The position numbers and the translations under genes were made by a program. A stretch of DNA of 8,319 bases, from the NCBI GenBank assembly GCA_947074225.1, contig CAMTOX010000069.1, forward strand, positions 1 to 8,319, in the 5' to 3' direction. Shown here piece by piece: positions 6,108-8,319 of this stretch. The notes under the pieces were generated by a model. That model did not search any database, was not told where the DNA came from, and worked only from the letters and a program-made list of their open reading frames with translations. This stretch comes from an uncultured bacterium. GTDB lineage: Bacteria; Bacteroidota; Bacteroidia; Bacteroidales; Paludibacteraceae. Position 1 is the first letter of the stretch. The number at the start of each line of letters is the position of its first letter.

Positions 6108-7508
6108 CTATTTTTTCCATAAACGACTCATATCTTCCAATGTTTTGCCTTTTGTTTCCGGTACCATTTTCCATACGAATAGGGCCGATAAGAAAGCAAA
6201 AGTAGCATAGATTAAGTAGGTTCCACCCACACTCCATTCAGAAAGTGAAGGGAAAGTACTTGATACAATGAAGTTGCTAATCCATTGCGCTGCTACAGCT
6301 ATTGCAACCGCTTTACCACGGATGGTATTTGGGAATATCTCTGAAATTAATACCCAACAGATAGGTCCCCAACTCATCATGAATGATGCCGTATATATAA
6401 TGATAAATATTAAGGCAGTTATACCTATGGTATTGCTAAAAGATAAGATGCTTAAGGCAATCATGCCTATGAACATACCAATAGAACCTATTATTAGTAG
6501 TGGTTTACGTCCGTAACGATCGACAGTAAATATGGCTACTAATGTAAATACAATGTTTACAATACCCATCACAACAGTTTGAATCATAGAGGCATCGCCG
6601 GTGGCACCCATATTTTCAAATATACGTGGAGCATAATATAACACAACATTTATACCTACTGCCTGCTGGAATATGGAGAGAAGAATACCAACAATAATTA
6701 CAGTTATACCGTATGAGAATAATTTCTCCGACTTCTCTTGCACAGTTTGCTTAATTTGTTCGAGAATAGTAGTCGCTTCATTTTGTCCATTTATTTTGGC
6801 TAATACCTTATAAGCTTTCTCTGTTTGTCCCGATAATACTAAATAACGAGGTGTTTTAGGCACAAAGAATAGAAGCAATCCAAATAGTGCTGCCGGGAAG
6901 GCTTCGCTTAGGAACATTCTACGCCATCCCACTTGAATCATCCCTTCTTCAATCATTTCAGGAGTAGTACCAAGGCTGTTTCTAATTAGATAATTCACAA
7001 AGTAAACCACCAACATACCAAAAATTATGGCGAATTGGTTACACGATACTAATGTTCCGCGGATATTTGCTGGAGCAAGTTCGGCAATGTACATTGGACA
7101 AATGGCAGAGGCAAGCCCTACACCAATACCACCAATAATACGGTAGATATTGAATACTATGAGTAGACTAAAGGTGGGTTCTCCTTTAGTGAAGAATAGA
7201 AATTCAGGATTGTAGCTTCCTAAAGCCGAACAGAAAAAGAGTAGGGCAGCTAGGCGTAAAGAGTTGCGACGGCCTAATCCATTAGCCAATAGTCCAGATA
7301 TAGAACCACCAATAACACATCCTAATAAGGCACTTGAGGCTGTAACACCATGCCAAAACTTATTATATCCGAAGTCGCCTAAGCTAAAGAATGCCTCTAA
7401 GGCACGTTCGGCACCGGATATAACGGCAGTATCGTAACCAAAAAGTAGTCCGCCTAATACAGCTACTAAGGTTACACATGCTAAATATAATTTACTTCCT
7501 TCTTTCAT
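6108..7508 (-). CDS. xylE: D-xylose:H+ symporter, MFS sugar porter family
   Basis: Inner-membrane proton-coupled xylose importer with twelve predicted helices, 466 residues against 491 in E. coli XylE. Sugar-porter signatures are present: LFGYDTAVISG (22-32), GRR (79-81), YRIIGGIGVGLAS (122-134), DRYGRKP (330-336) and PETKGKT (450-456). Residues that bind xylose in E. coli XylE have counterparts here: Q158, Q281, Q282, N287, Y291, W385, Q408 and W409. The proton-coupling pair is D26 and R123. This conservation favours xylose over glucose or arabinose, and the adjacent xylA supports it. The gene lies 59 nt downstream of xylA in the same direction, with a hairpin in the gap, so it is probably co-transcribed at a different level. 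The start at 7508 puts the first helix at the N-terminus as in relatives. It ends in TAG. Confidence 0.93.
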   Translation of the reverse strand: MKEGSKLYLACVTLVAVLGGLLFGYDTAVISGAERALEAFFSLGDFGYNKFWHGVTASSALLGCVIGGSISGLLANGLGRRNSLRLAALLFFCSALGSYNPEFLFFTKGEPTFSLLIVFNIYRIIGGIGVGLASAICPMYIAELAPANIRGTLVSCNQFAIIFGMLVVYFVNYLIRNSLGTTPEMIEEGMIQVGWRRMFLSEAFPAALFGLLLFFVPKTPRYLVLSGQTEKAYKVLAKINGQNEATTILEQIKQTVQEKSEKLFSYGITVIIVGILLSIFQQAVGINVVLYYAPRIFENMGATGDASMIQTVVMGIVNIVFTLVAIFTVDRYGRKPLLIIGSIGMFIGMIALSILSFSNTIGITALIFIIIYTASFMMSWGPICWVLISEIFPNTIRGKAVAIAVAAQWISNFIVSSTFPSLSEWSVGGTYLIYATFAFLSALFVWKMVPETKGKTLEDMSRLWKK

Positions 7509-7524
7509 GGTTTATGTTAAGGTT

Positions 7525-7559
7525 AAAAGGTTCTACCAAGTATTACCTTGGTAGAACCT
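7525..7559 (-). terminator. Hairpin between xylA and xylE: attenuating terminator or mRNA-stabilising stem
   Basis: Perfect 13-bp arms AGGTTCTACCAAG (7528-7540) and CTTGGTAGAACCT (7547-7559) enclose a 6-nt loop. On the minus strand the stem is followed by only three more T (7527-7525) after its terminal T, so termination would be partial. It ends 16 nt before the xylE start codon, and could lower xylE expression relative to xylA or protect the xylA message from 3' decay. Confidence 0.6.
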
Positions 7560-7567
7560 ATAAAGAG

Positions 7568-8271
7568 TTAGATATACATGTTAAGAATAGCTTCGTAAAG
7601 CTCTTGTTTACCACTGGTTTGTTTTGGTTCGCCATGCTTTTTAGCGTAATTCACTAACTCTTCGAGGTTTAATTTACCCTCTTCGAATGCTTTTCCTTCG
7701 CCATTATCAAAAGAGGCATAACGTTCCTTTAACATTGTTGGTATTGGAGAGTTCTCAATAATATCGGCAGCATTCATTAGCGCTTTCGCCATAACATCCA
7801 TAGCAGCAATATGAGCAATGAATATATCTTCTAAGTCAGTGCTATTGCGCCGAGTTTTTGCATCGAAGTTTGTACCTCCATTACCTAATCCACCATTGCG
7901 AATAATTTGCATCATAGCTTGAGTCAATTCATATTGATCAATAGGGAATTGGTCTGTGTCCCAGCCATTCTGATAGTCGCCGCGGTTAGCATCAATACTT
8001 CCTAACATGCCATTGTCTACTGCTACAGCCAATTCATGTTCGAATGTATGACCTGCCAAGGTAGCGTGATTGACCTCTATGTTTAGTTTGAAATCTTTAT
8101 CTAAACCATGTGCTTTTAAGAATCCAATAACAGTTTCAGAGTCTACGTCGTACTGATGTTTTGTAGGCTCCATAGGTTTAGGCTCAATTAAGAATGTACC
8201 AGTAAAGCCTTTACTACGTGCATAATCGCGTGCTATGGTAAGCATGCGTGCTAAATGTTCCTTCTCACGTT
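7568..8271 (-). CDS. xylA: Xylose isomerase, C-terminal part (5' end cut off at contig end)
   Basis: Cytoplasmic isomerase converting D-xylose to D-xylulose. Only about 233 C-terminal residues are present, of roughly 437 expected for class II enzymes. Counting from the Met codon at 8245-8243, metal and substrate residues are E21 and K23 (LIEPKP), E57 and H60 (EVNHATLAGH), D85 (DANRGD), D96 and D98 (GWDTDQFP) and D128 (NFDAKTRR). All keep a constant offset of 211 from the ligands I recall for class II enzymes. The catalytic His/Asp of the N-terminal half are outside the window. That Met is internal: the frame continues upstream as REKEHLAR, a stretch typical of Bacteroidales XylA. The next codon is broken by adapter sequence, which creates a false TAA. 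Its two genomic bases (AA) fit the lysine usual there. The natural stop is TAA at 7570-7568. It is followed by xylE. Confidence 0.95.
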
Positions 8272-8319
8272 AGATCGGAAGAGCACACGTCTGAACTCCA
8301 GTCACATTCAGAAATCTCG
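8272..8319 (+). other. Illumina TruSeq adapter and i7 index (non-genomic)
   Basis: From 8272 the sequence begins AGATCGGAAGAGC and continues through CACACGTCTGAACTCCAGTCAC to 8305, which is the TruSeq read-1 3' adapter. It is followed by the 8-base index ATTCAGAA (8306-8313), which I recall as TruSeq HT D705, and ATCTCG (8314-8319), the start of the constant P7 side. It interrupts xylA in mid-codon. It is untrimmed adapter at the contig end, not biology. Confidence 0.98.

Overview
The window looks like a low-GC Bacteroidota (probably Bacteroidales) chromosomal contig end. The class II xylose isomerase, the XylE-type sugar porter and the AddA/RecB-like UvrD helicase all read like Bacteroidales versions. 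Shine-Dalgarno sequences are absent before the starts, and one upstream region carries a TAnnTTTG element typical of the phylum's sigma factor. These assignments come from remembered family sequences; no search was run. TAG ends the DUF4396 and xylE genes at their natural C-termini, so TAG is an ordinary stop here.

Layout, left to right. Positions 1-2707 (minus): a UvrD/AddA-like helicase with all helicase motifs. It meets an in-frame TAG at 38-40, while the same frame continues open to the window edge, so the C-terminal nuclease part may be cut off by a nonsense change. Positions 2708-3237: non-coding, with a helicase promoter candidate and a striking 73-nt imperfect palindrome followed by a T run. 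Positions 3238-4581 (minus): a DUF4396 membrane protein with a long methionine-rich linker made of 165-bp tandem repeats, two of them identical. Positions 4582-5064: a divergent intergenic region with a 12-bp inverted repeat. Positions 5065-5886 (plus): a metallo-beta-lactamase-fold hydrolase of the AHL-lactonase-like type, with an HxDxDH variant of the metal motif. Positions 5887-6107: a convergent gap with hairpins. Positions 6108-8271 (minus): xylA (C-terminal half only) followed by xylE, a D-xylose uptake and isomerisation operon with a strong hairpin between the two genes. Positions 8272-8319 are not genomic: they match the Illumina TruSeq i7 adapter with its index.

xylA and xylE form a clear functional unit: XylE imports xylose by proton symport and XylA converts it to xylulose. 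The other genes look like separate transcription units. The most unusual biology is the methionine-rich repeat array inside the DUF4396 protein, a candidate soft-metal (copper/silver) binding module. The most important data-quality points are the adapter at the right end and the in-frame stop at the left end.
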